Of a DNA stretch of 6,625 nt, positions 1 to 5,648 are shown one piece after another. Within the stretch, counting starts at the first letter, position 1. Every line of letters starts with the position of its first letter. The notes beneath the pieces were generated by a model. That model searched no databases. It worked only from the letters and a program-made list of their open reading frames with translations, and had not been told where the DNA came from. The DNA comes from an uncultured Rhizobiaceae group bacterium. GTDB taxonomy: Bacteria > Pseudomonadota > Alphaproteobacteria > Rhizobiales > Rhizobiaceae. Location of the stretch: NCBI GenBank assembly GCA_937923355.1, contig CALAIO010000144.1, forward strand, positions 1 to 6,625. Direction: 5' to 3'. Position numbers and translations under genes: made by a program.

Positions 1-296
1 TCAGGGGTAGAAAAATCCACAACAGCCAATGATACTGGTCCATCAGATTGGGTTTGCAGAATAAAGTTACCTTCAAACTTCAACGAGGTACCCAGCAACA
101 CGGTAAGCGCAATCATTTCTGCCATCAGGAATGCAATATCCTGCGGATAGTTATGACGCTTTAAAATTGTATCTAGCATATCGCCCAGATGCACTGCCCG
201 CCCACGAATGTCCAAAGGCTCAACCGCGAAGGGAACAACGACATCGTCACCAACAAATTTGTATTCTTGATTTTCCGGATTTACTGAATCAGACAT
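1..296 (-). CDS. hslO: Hsp33 family redox-regulated chaperone, N-terminal part (cut by window edge)
   Basis: Hsp33 is a cytosolic holdase chaperone switched on by oxidation, which protects unfolding proteins during oxidative stress. Only the first 98 codons are visible; the reading frame stays open to the left edge. The translation begins MSDSVNPENQEYKFVGDD and carries stretches typical of alphaproteobacterial Hsp33: KFVGDD near residue 13, LDIRGRAVHLGD near residues 28-39, HNYP near residue 48, and TSLKFEG followed by LQTQSDGP near residues 70-87. These belong to the substrate-binding N-terminal domain. The C-terminal zinc-binding cysteine motif that would clinch the call lies outside the window. 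The ATG at 294-296 is 10 bp downstream of the argF stop, with only a weak Shine-Dalgarno sequence, so it is probably translated from the argD-argF transcript. Family assignment is firm; activity cannot be judged from this fragment. Confidence 0.9.
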   Translation of the reverse strand, partial: MSDSVNPENQEYKFVGDDVVVPFAVEPLDIRGRAVHLGDMLDTILKRHNYPQDIAFLMAEMIALTVLLGTSLKFEGNFILQTQSDGPVSLAVVDFSTP

Positions 297-306
297 ATTT
301 CAATAC

Positions 307-1221
307 TCAACGACTGGATTGTAAGCACCAAGCCAAAATGGCTTTTTGCGCATGTAGGCGGTTTTCTGCTTCATCAAACACTACAGATTGAACACCATCC
401 ATGACGCTGTCGGTTACTTCTTCACCACGGTGAGCCGGCAAGCAATGCATGAAAATAGCGCTTTCATTCGCTTTTGCCATAAGCTCATCATTTACCTGAT
501 AAGGCATGAACGTATTGTGGCCTGATGCTTCACCTTCAAAACCCATCGACGTCCAAGTATCGGTGACAACACAATCCGCTCCCTTCACGGCAGATATTGC
601 ATCATGCCCAAGGTTGATTTTGGAACCACGCTCTTTCGCCCATTGCATATATTTATCATCTGGCTCGTGGCCTTGAGGAACAGCGATTTCAAGCTCATAA
701 TTAAATACGCTGCTTGCTTCTATCAATGAATTAAGAACGTTATTTCCATCGCCTGTCCAAACAACTTTTTTGCCTTCGCAAGTACCCAGTTTTTCTTCCA
801 TTGTAACCACATCGGCCATAATCTGACATGGATGCGTATCGTCCGTTAATCCGTTGATTACGGGAACAGTTGCATTTTCAGCCAGCTCAAGTACACGGGC
901 GTGATCTGTTGTTCTGATCATGATCGCATCGACATAACGTGAAAGCACCTTTGCAGTGTCTGCAACGGTCTCACCACGCCCAAGTTGCATTTCAGCACCC
1001 GACAGAATGATAGTCTCACCCCCCAATTGCCGCATGCCTACATCAAAGGAAACTCTGGTACGTGTTGAAGGCTTGTCAAAAATCATGGCAAGCATTTTGC
1101 CTTCCAAAGGTTTTGTCTGATTGCCTGATGACTTCATCGCGTGCGCAGACGCAATTATGCCTTTCAAGGAATCCTTATCGACGCTCGAAATATCGAGAAA
1201 GTGACGAACTTGAGAAGTCAT
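307..1221 (-). CDS. argF: Ornithine carbamoyltransferase (anabolic type)
   Basis: This cytosolic enzyme joins carbamoyl phosphate to L-ornithine to give L-citrulline and phosphate in arginine biosynthesis. The 304-residue product is the normal length for the family. Carbamoyl-phosphate-binding residues are visible as STRTR at 52-56, with an IRT triplet at 102-104 and HPCQ at 130-133. The ornithine-binding domain shows DTWTSMG at 221-227 and HCLPAHRG at 259-266, whose cysteine (C260) is the conserved active-site residue. The DTWxSMG and HCLP motifs separate it from aspartate carbamoyltransferase. The start ATG is 5 bp after the argD stop, so translational coupling to argD is likely. The stop is 10 bp before hslO. 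The arginine-operon context favours the biosynthetic rather than the catabolic (arginine deiminase pathway) role. No truncation or missing key residue was seen. Confidence 0.96.
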   Translation of the reverse strand: MTSQVRHFLDISSVDKDSLKGIIASAHAMKSSGNQTKPLEGKMLAMIFDKPSTRTRVSFDVGMRQLGGETIILSGAEMQLGRGETVADTAKVLSRYVDAIMIRTTDHARVLELAENATVPVINGLTDDTHPCQIMADVVTMEEKLGTCEGKKVVWTGDGNNVLNSLIEASSVFNYELEIAVPQGHEPDDKYMQWAKERGSKINLGHDAISAVKGADCVVTDTWTSMGFEGEASGHNTFMPYQVNDELMAKANESAIFMHCLPAHRGEEVTDSVMDGVQSVVFDEAENRLHAQKAILAWCLQSSR

Positions 1222-1226
1222 GAGAA

Positions 1227-2417
1227 TTAAGCTTTCTGAGTCGCTTTAAAAGCATCAAAGGCAGCAATCATTTTATCACGAACAGCACGAATATCGTCTT
1301 CACTGATAATAAGCGGTGGCAAGATACGGATAACATTGTCACCTGCCCCTACGGTCAACAAACCTTGCTCACGCATGGCGGCAATTAAATCAAGATTAAG
1401 CGCCTTTGCTTTTAAACCAATCAAGAGCCCTGCACCGCGAACGCCCTCAAGCAAATCCGGATAGGTATCCACCAGTTCTGCCAAATGCTGACGGAACAAT
1501 ATAGACTTGTCGTTTACCTCATCCATGAAATTATCTTCAAGAACCACATCAAGCACCGCATTACCAATCGCCATAGCGAGTGGATTACCACCGAAAGTTG
1601 ACCCATGTGTTCCTAACACCATCGCAAGCGCCACTTCTTCTGTTGCCATGCAAGCACCGAGAGGGAAACCACCACCAATGCCTTTTGCGATCGCCATGAT
1701 GTCTGGCTCAACATTATGAATTTGATGCGCAAACAATTTGCCGCAACGGCCAATGCCCGTTTGCACTTCGTCGAACATCAAAAGGATACCATGCTCATCA
1801 CACAGTTCGCGTAAGCCACGCAAACATTGCGCAGGCACTTCACGAATACCACCTTCACCCTGAATAGGCTCTACAAGAATGGCAGCCGTCTTATCATCGA
1901 TTGCCGCTTTCAGTACATCATGATCGCCAAAGGGAAGATTGATAAAGCCAGGTGCAATTGGGCCAAAGCCTTCCAGATATTTGGCTTGTCCACCTGCTGC
2001 AATCGTTGTCGTGCTTCGTCCATGAAAAGCGCCTTCAAATGTAATGATGTTTACACGGTCAGGATTGCCTTGTGCATAGTGATAGCGACGCGCTGTTTTA
2101 ATCGCCATCTCCATGGCTTCAACGCCCGAATTGGTGAAGAAAACACGATCTCCAAAACTGTTGTCGCACAATCTGGTTGCAAGTTTCTTTTGGCCAGGAA
2201 TTTCAAAAAGATTAGACAGGTGCCAAATTTCTTCAGCCTGGTTTTTTAGCGTTTGCACCAGATGCGGATGGCCATGGCCAAGTGAGTTTACAGCAATGCC
2301 TGATGTACAATCCAAATACTCATTTCCATTCGTATCATACAATCGACAACCTTCAGCACGTGCAAACTCAATCGGTGGCGGTGCGTAAATATCAAACGTA
2401 TGTTGTTCTTTTCCCAT
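1227..2417 (-). CDS. argD: Acetylornithine aminotransferase (PLP-dependent, class III)
   Basis: The enzyme converts N-acetylglutamate 5-semialdehyde and glutamate to N2-acetylornithine and 2-oxoglutarate, the fourth step of arginine synthesis. Many homologues also act on succinyl-diaminopimelate in lysine synthesis, which the sequence cannot decide. The 396-residue length is typical. Visible features are the phosphate-binding TNSG at 95-98 followed by EA at 100-101, FHGRS at 131-135, EPIQGEGG near 183-190, DEVQTG at 216-221 (D216 contacts the PLP pyridine nitrogen) and the Schiff-base lysine K245 in [13 protein letters not shown]. The later TFGGNPLA motif is also present. The ATG is preceded by AGGAAAG (complement of 2425-2431) at about 7 nt, which supports this start. 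It is the first gene of argD-argF-hslO and divergent from gcrA. Its leader contains an intrinsic terminator, described separately. Confidence 0.95.
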   Translation of the reverse strand: MGKEQHTFDIYAPPPIEFARAEGCRLYDTNGNEYLDCTSGIAVNSLGHGHPHLVQTLKNQAEEIWHLSNLFEIPGQKKLATRLCDNSFGDRVFFTNSGVEAMEMAIKTARRYHYAQGNPDRVNIITFEGAFHGRSTTTIAAGGQAKYLEGFGPIAPGFINLPFGDHDVLKAAIDDKTAAILVEPIQGEGGIREVPAQCLRGLRELCDEHGILLMFDEVQTGIGRCGKLFAHQIHNVEPDIMAIAKGIGGGFPLGACMATEEVALAMVLGTHGSTFGGNPLAMAIGNAVLDVVLEDNFMDEVNDKSILFRQHLAELVDTYPDLLEGVRGAGLLIGLKAKALNLDLIAAMREQGLLTVGAGDNVIRILPPLIISEDDIRAVRDKMIAAFDAFKATQKA

Positions 2418-2461
2418 GGAATAACTTTCCTGAAACTTGAGTAGTGTGTAACTTTTTGTTC

Positions 2462-2490
2462 AAAATAAAAAACCCGCCATCAAGACGGGG
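2462..2490 (-). terminator. Rho-independent terminator in the argD 5' leader
   Basis: On the minus strand, CCCGTC pairs with GGCGGG around a 5-nt TTGAT loop (stem arms 2484-2489 and 2473-2478, one G-U pair). A run of six T, one A and four T follows (complement of 2462-2472), the classic intrinsic terminator layout. The G-U pair would be a C-A mismatch on the plus strand, and only a short T run follows there, so the signal points leftwards. It lies 45 bp upstream of the argD start and downstream of the best minus-strand promoter, so it either ends a short RNA or attenuates argD-argF-hslO transcription. Confidence 0.7.
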
Positions 2491-2519
2491 CATTTTAGAC
2501 TGCAAGCGCAGAATTTATC

Positions 2520-2528
2520 TTATACACA
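2520..2528 (+). promoter_or_regulatory. DnaA-box-like 9-mer TTATACACA
   Basis: TTATACACA matches the relaxed DnaA-box consensus TTATNCACA at every position. Two weaker matches follow on the same strand: TTACCCACA at 2598-2606 and CTTTCCACA at 2640-2648, each one base off TTWTNCACA. In Caulobacter, gcrA transcription is known to be activated by DnaA, so boxes upstream of a gcrA homologue are plausible regulatory sites. The perfect match is about 350 bp from gcrA and sits at the predicted argD start site, so it could instead act on argD or be chance. Confidence 0.4.
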
Positions 2529-2529
2529 T

Positions 2530-2558
2530 AAAATACTTTGCAAGGACTTAATGGTCAA
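2530..2558 (-). promoter_or_regulatory. Candidate sigma70 promoter for argD-argF-hslO
   Basis: On the minus strand, TTGACC (2553-2558) and TATTTT (2530-2535) are separated by exactly 17 bp, a good -35/-10 pair for an alphaproteobacterial housekeeping promoter. Transcription would start near 2523 and run about 60 nt to the terminator at 2462-2490 before reaching argD. The perfect DnaA-box match at 2520-2528 would overlap the start site. A poorer pair nearer argD (TTGAAC 2458-2463, TCAAGT 2435-2440) would start within about 11 nt of the ATG and is less credible. Confidence 0.5.
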
Positions 2559-2632
2559 CCCTTATAAACCTTGGATTTTTGAGGGTCTAAAAATATTTAC
2601 CCACAGGATTACAAGCCAAGTCTTGCAATATC

Positions 2633-2731
2633 GATTCTCCTTTCCACAGGTAAATGGAACATGATTCTCTTAGCTGGGGATATTCTGAAAAAATGATTCG
2701 ATATGGCCTTTCGACTCTTGTGCTGAGACTC
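2633..2731. promoter_or_regulatory. Cluster of five GANTC (CcrM methylation) sites upstream of gcrA
   Basis: GATTC occurs at 2633-2637, 2663-2667 and 2695-2699, and GACTC at 2713-2717 and 2727-2731. A sixth site, GATTC at 2848-2852, lies 27 bp before the gcrA start. Because the motif is palindromic it is expected about once per 256 bp. By eye I find only about four others in the remaining window (286-290, 1169-1173, 1238-1242, 5707-5711). GANTC is the target of the cell-cycle methyltransferase CcrM, and GcrA is known to bind and regulate promoters carrying methylated GANTC. The placement upstream of gcrA suggests methylation-dependent or autoregulatory control. Confidence 0.7.
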
Positions 2732-2746
2732 CCAGCCTGATTAATT
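2718..2746 (+). promoter_or_regulatory. Weak candidate gcrA promoter with GANTC in its spacer
   Basis: TTGTGC (2718-2723) and TTAATT (2741-2746) are 17 bp apart, and the GACTC site at 2727-2731 lies between them. GcrA-responsive promoters in Caulobacter often carry GANTC between or next to the -35 and -10 elements, which is why this pair is listed. Both hexamers are poor matches to consensus, so this is a tentative placement. Confidence 0.25.
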
Positions 2747-2878
2747 CATTCTCAGTAAAGTGGTATCGTAACCTGCGGCGTACATCGTAGGAAATATAAC
2801 AAGTAGAAGCGTTTTAACCTGAATTAGTCATTTTGGGTACGGGGATGGATTCTGCGAAAATTCGGAGATTGTAGACAT

Positions 2879-3367
2879 ATGTCTTGGACAGATGATCGAG
2901 TAGCTACGCTTACAAAATTATGGGCAGATGGATTAAGCGCCAGCCAAATTGCAGCGGAACTTGGTGGCGTCACCAGAAATGCTGTTATCGGGAAAGTACA
3001 CAGACTAGGGCTTTCTGGTCGTGCTAAACCTGCAAGCACAAGTGCACGCAAATTGAAGACTGCAGCGCGTAGCGGCAATACATATAACGCACGGCCCAGA
3101 GCCTTGCGCCCAACTGGCAGAACAGCACCAAGTGTGCCTGCACGACCTGCCATTGAAGATATTCCAGTTCCAGAGAGCAAGAAGCTTAACCTTGTTGATC
3201 TGACAGAAAAAACCTGCAAGTGGCCCGATGGCGACCCTTCCACAGATGATTTTCACTTTTGCGGCAATACGCCAAAGGAAGATGCGCCATATTGTGAATA
3301 CCATTGCCGTATGGCTTATCAAACGGTCACAGATCGTCGCCGTGTTAAGCGCGCAGCCGCAGGTTAA
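2879..3367 (+). CDS. gcrA: GcrA cell-cycle regulator
   Basis: GcrA is a sigma70-associated transcription factor that works with the CcrM methyltransferase, recognising methylated GANTC at target promoters and controlling division and cell-cycle genes. The 162-residue product opens with SWTDDRVATLTKLWADGLSA and continues IAAELGGVTRNAVIGKVHRLGLSGR, the conserved N-terminal helix-turn-helix (residues about 2-48). A basic, Ala/Pro-rich linker covers about 50-95. The conserved C-terminal part, the region known to contact sigma70 domain 2 in Caulobacter, begins around LVDLTEKTCKWPDGDP (105-120) and includes FCGN and APYCEYHC. Cysteines at 113, 128, 139 and 143 are visible. The start ATG follows GGAG (2864-2867) by 11 nt, and the protein begins MSWT as is usual for this family. 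It diverges from argD and converges on phoB, with only 9 bp between the stop codons. The upstream GANTC cluster suggests methylation-linked control. Confidence 0.95.
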   Translation: MSWTDDRVATLTKLWADGLSASQIAAELGGVTRNAVIGKVHRLGLSGRAKPASTSARKLKTAARSGNTYNARPRALRPTGRTAPSVPARPAIEDIPVPESKKLNLVDLTEKTCKWPDGDPSTDDFHFCGNTPKEDAPYCEYHCRMAYQTVTDRRRVKRAAAG

Positions 3368-3376
3368 AAATCACCT

Positions 3377-4069
3377 TTAGACAAATTTGTCATTTAATGA
3401 ATAACCCGCTCCGCGCACTGTGCGGATCGGGTCTTTTTCTTTCCCGCGTGTTATGGAACGGCGAAGGCGGCCAATGTGAACATCCACTGTACGTTCATCA
3501 ACGTAATTATTATTTCCCCAAACACCATCCAACAATTGCGCGCGTGAGAAAACGCGCCCTGGTGCACTCATCAGAAATTCGAGCAATTTATACTCGGTTG
3601 GCCCAAGACGTACTTCACGTCCGTTACGATGAGCTCGGTGCATTTCTTTATCAAGTTCAATATCACCACAAACAATCCGGCTGGAAACTTTGTTCGGGTT
3701 GCTACGTCTCAAGGTCGCTTTGATACGCGCCATTAATTCCGGAACAGAAAAGGGCTTTACGACAAAATCGTCTGCGCCCGTGGAAAGCCCTCGCACACGT
3801 TCTGCCTCTTCGCTTCTTGCAGTAAGCATGATGATTGGCAAGGCTTCTGTTTCACTGCGCAAGCGCACTCTGCGGCAAAGCTCTATGCCCGAAAGGCCAG
3901 GCAGCATCCAGTCCAGCAATAATAAATCAGGGACTGTCTCACGCAGTCTTAATTCTGCGTCATCGCCACGCTCAACGACTTCCACCTCATAGCCTTCAGC
4001 TTCAAGATTATATCGAAGCATTTCAGAAAGTGCTTCTTCATCTTCAACGACCATAACATTAGGATGCAT
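3377..4069 (-). CDS. phoB: Phosphate regulon response regulator PhoB (OmpR/PhoB family)
   Basis: PhoB is the cytosolic response regulator phosphorylated by the histidine kinase PhoR under phosphate limitation; it binds Pho boxes and activates uptake and scavenging genes. The 230-residue product has a receiver domain (about 1-120) with acidic pocket E9/D10, phosphoacceptor D53 in LLLDWMLPG, T83 in MLTAR and K105 in VVKPF. A winged-helix DNA-binding domain (about 130-228) follows, with LGPTEYKLLEFL and a recognition helix in ERTVDVHIGRLRR (192-204), ending RTVRGAGYSL. Length and residues are complete. The ATG is preceded by AGGAAAAG (complement of 4074-4081). It lies 37 bp after phoU and last of the visible pst-pho genes, so co-transcription is likely. 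Adjacency to pstB and phoU makes PhoB the clear choice among OmpR-type regulators. No PhoR gene is in the window. Confidence 0.95.
   Translation of the reverse strand: MHPNVMVVEDEEALSEMLRYNLEAEGYEVEVVERGDDAELRLRETVPDLLLLDWMLPGLSGIELCRRVRLRSETEALPIIMLTARSEEAERVRGLSTGADDFVVKPFSVPELMARIKATLRRSNPNKVSSRIVCGDIELDKEMHRAHRNGREVRLGPTEYKLLEFLMSAPGRVFSRAQLLDGVWGNNNYVDERTVDVHIGRLRRSITRGKEKDPIRTVRGAGYSLNDKFV
3404..3442 (+). terminator. Possible gcrA terminator inside the phoB 3' coding end
   Basis: On the plus strand, ACCCG (3404-3408) pairs with CGGGT (3428-3432). After a single C-T mismatch, TCCGCGC (3410-3416) pairs with GTGCGGA (3420-3426) with one G-U pair, closing on a 3-nt ACT loop. CTTTTTCTTT follows at 3433-3442. 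The shape and T run fit an intrinsic terminator 37 bp after the gcrA stop, where no other terminator exists. It lies antisense to PhoB residues about 213-222, a strongly conserved segment, so the pairing may partly be a by-product of codon choice. Confidence 0.5.
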
Positions 4070-4106
4070 TTATCTTTTCCTATATCATGCGATTTAAGGC
4101 TTTGGC

Positions 4107-4784
4107 TCAGGATTGATTTTCCGAAGCGATGTCGTATGAACCTGTGACCATATAGTGAATGGTTTCTGCCAGGTTGGTTACATGATCACCAATGCGTTCC
4201 ATGTTTTTGGCGCAGAAAAGAAGATGCGTACAATAAGTGATGTTGCGCGGATCTTCCATCATGTAGGTTAAAAGCTCGCGGAACAACGACGTATAAAGAC
4301 TGTCGATTTCATCGTCACGATCCCAAACTTCACGCGCTTTTACAATGTCTTTAACTGCGTAAGCGTCCAGGGCATCTTTCAATTGTTCCAGTGAAACATT
4401 TGTCAAATGCTGCAAGCCTCTGAGCAATTTCTTTGGTGGCAGATTGTCTTCAATCTGGAAGGCGCGTCTTGCAACGTTTTTACCAAGATCGCCAATACGC
4501 TCCAAATCCGTTGCCATGCGCAATGCGCCAATAATTTCGCGTAAATCCATCGCCATGGGCTGACGCTTAGCAATGATCAGAACAACATGATCGTCAACTT
4601 CCTGTTGCAGCGCATCAAGAACTTTATCATCTGCGACAACAGCCTGTCCTAGTCCTTTATCAGCTGTAACCAAAGCAGTTACAGAGCGTGCAACCATGCT
4701 TTCTGCATTGCCACCCATTTCTGATATTTTGGCTACTAGATAGTTTAGGTCTTCATCAAAAGCGGTAACTGTATGTTCGCTCAT
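4107..4784 (-). CDS. phoU: Phosphate signalling protein PhoU
   Basis: PhoU is a cytosolic, peripheral-membrane regulator that couples the PstSCAB transporter to PhoR and keeps the Pho response off when phosphate is ample. The 225-residue all-helical product is slightly shorter than the E. coli protein and has two tandem PhoU domains. Each carries the metal-binding signature: ERIGDLGKN at 95-103 and ERIGDHVTN at 196-204, both preceded by a helix rich in charged residues. The N-terminus HTVTAFDEDLNYL is typical of alphaproteobacterial PhoU. AGGAC and AGG lie within about 10-18 nt upstream of the ATG. It is 39 bp after pstB and 37 bp before phoB, so co-transcription is expected. Confidence 0.95.
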   Translation of the reverse strand: MSEHTVTAFDEDLNYLVAKISEMGGNAESMVARSVTALVTADKGLGQAVVADDKVLDALQQEVDDHVVLIIAKRQPMAMDLREIIGALRMATDLERIGDLGKNVARRAFQIEDNLPPKKLLRGLQHLTNVSLEQLKDALDAYAVKDIVKAREVWDRDDEIDSLYTSLFRELLTYMMEDPRNITYCTHLLFCAKNMERIGDHVTNLAETIHYMVTGSYDIASENQS

Positions 4785-4807
4785 TTTGGTATGCCTGTCC
4801 TTTTGTA

Positions 4808-4821
4808 AGCCTTGTAAGGCT
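4808..4821 (-). other. Small pstB-phoU intercistronic hairpin
   Basis: A perfect 5-bp stem, AGCCT with AGGCT around a 4-nt loop, lies directly after the pstB stop codon. No T run follows, so it is not a terminator. It could modestly shield the pstB 3' end or tune the ratio of pstB to phoU mRNA, but a stem this short may be chance. Confidence 0.25.
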
Positions 4822-4823
4822 GA

Positions 4824-5636
4824 TTAACCGTAACGGCCAGTAATGTAATCTTGTGTTTTTTGATCTGTCGGGTTTGTAAAAATTGTATCTGTATCATCTA
4901 CTTCGACCAAATTACCCAAATGGAACATGGCCGTTTGTTGTGAAACACGTGCTGCCTGTTGCATGGAGTGGGTTACGATAACAATCGTGTAGTTTTCGCG
5001 AAGTTCGTCGATCAGCTCTTCAACCTTTGCCGTTGCAATCGGGTCAAGCGCTGAACATGGCTCGTCCATCAAGATAACTTCCGGGCTCACTGCAATAGCA
5101 CGCGCAATACAAAGGCGCTGTTGCTGACCACCAGAAAGTCCTGTGCCTGCTTCATGCAAACGATCTTTGACTTCTTCAAACAAGCCTGCGCGCTGAAGAC
5201 TTCTGACAACCACTTCTTCAAGATCAGTTTTATTGCGTACAAGACCATGAATTTTCGGGCCGTAGCCAACATTTTCAAAAATCGATTTCGGAAACGGATT
5301 TGGTTTTTGGAACACCATGCCCACGCGCGCGCGCAGCTCTACAACGTCAATATCACGGTCATAGATATCCTGATCATCAAGTCTGATATCGCCTGACACA
5401 CTACAAATATCAATTGTATCGTTCATGCGGTTCAAGCACCTCAAGAAGGTGGATTTGCCACAGCCGGACGGCCCGATAAGTGCTGTTACTTGCTTTGCAG
5501 GAATATCGAGACTTACATTAAAAAGCGCCTGCTTTTCACCGTAAGAGACATTGACGTCTTTGCCAGACATTTTGATTTCAGTTTCTACCATTTTATTTAA
5601 CGCGTCTTCCTGTCTTTTTGTACTCAATATATTCAT
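4824..5636 (-). CDS. pstB: Phosphate ABC transporter ATP-binding protein PstB
   Basis: PstB is the cytoplasmic ATPase that powers the PstSCAB phosphate importer. The chosen start gives 270 residues, a usual length. Walker A is GPSGCGKST at 55-63, the Q-loop glutamine is Q110 in [10 protein letters not shown], the ABC signature is LSGGQQQR at 167-174, Walker B is VILMDE at 187-192 (catalytic E192), and the switch histidine is H223. [24 protein letters not shown] and the C-terminal [10 protein letters not shown] are PstB hallmarks that separate it from other ABC ATPases. An in-frame ATG at 5693 would add 19 residues overlapping pstA. The ATG at 5634-5636 is preferred because AGGA sits 8 nt upstream and it follows the pstA stop by 10 bp. 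A later ATG at 5591 lacks a ribosome-binding site. Confidence 0.96.
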   Translation of the reverse strand: MNILSTKRQEDALNKMVETEIKMSGKDVNVSYGEKQALFNVSLDIPAKQVTALIGPSGCGKSTFLRCLNRMNDTIDICSVSGDIRLDDQDIYDRDIDVVELRARVGMVFQKPNPFPKSIFENVGYGPKIHGLVRNKTDLEEVVVRSLQRAGLFEEVKDRLHEAGTGLSGGQQQRLCIARAIAVSPEVILMDEPCSALDPIATAKVEELIDELRENYTIVIVTHSMQQAARVSQQTAMFHLGNLVEVDDTDTIFTNPTDQKTQDYITGRYG

Positions 5637-5644
5637 AACAAAAT

Positions 5645-5648
5645 TCCT
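5645..5648 (-). promoter_or_regulatory. Ribosome-binding site that sets the pstB start
   Basis: AGGA on the minus strand lies 8 nt upstream of the ATG at 5634-5636 and overlaps the pstA TAG stop codon (5647-5649). This arrangement suggests translational coupling of pstB to pstA and supports the shorter pstB start over the upstream ATG at 5693. Confidence 0.7.

Larger units (their letters stand above)
2418..2878. other. Divergent argD-gcrA intergenic regulatory region
   Basis: These 461 bp separate the leftward arg operon from rightward gcrA and hold no convincing protein-coding gene. The argD-proximal part (2418-2560) contains the argD ribosome-binding site, an intrinsic terminator at 2462-2490, a small hairpin at 2500-2511, a perfect DnaA-box match at 2520-2528 and a candidate minus-strand promoter at 2530-2558. 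The middle (2600-2735) has two CCACAGG repeats (2601-2607 and 2644-2650) and five GANTC sites. The gcrA-proximal part has a partial CtrA-like match (2814-2828), a sixth GANTC (2848-2852) and the gcrA ribosome-binding site GGAG at 2864-2867. About 130 bp between the last clustered GANTC and gcrA remain largely unexplained and may be a long 5' leader. Confidence 0.7.

Noticed and set aside
131..391. Plus-strand open frame of 86 codons at the left end
   Set aside because: It runs antisense across hslO and the argF 3' end, both of which have strong family matches on the minus strand.
1827..2249. Plus-strand open frame of 140 codons within argD
   Set aside because: It is antisense to the conserved PLP enzyme, shows no family features and has no ribosome-binding site worth noting.
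2490..2529. Possible leader peptides upstream of argD (a four-codon frame with one Arg at 2529, and a frame starting at 2492)
   Set aside because: The first begins upstream of the predicted transcription start, neither has a Shine-Dalgarno sequence, and neither has a run of Arg codons.
2520..2731. Chromosomal replication origin
   Set aside because: DnaA-box-like and GANTC sites occur together here, but there is only one perfect box, no clear AT-rich unwinding element, and no origin-linked neighbour such as hemE, parA or dnaA. A gcrA control region explains the sites better.
2824..3322. Minus-strand open frames of 139 and 105 codons over gcrA
   Set aside because: They are antisense to the clearly conserved gcrA frame, have no recognisable domains, and are explained as shadows of its codon use.
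5323..5336. Alternating CG run in pstB
   Set aside because: It encodes the conserved LRARVGM segment of PstB through GC-rich Arg and Ala codons and needs no other explanation.
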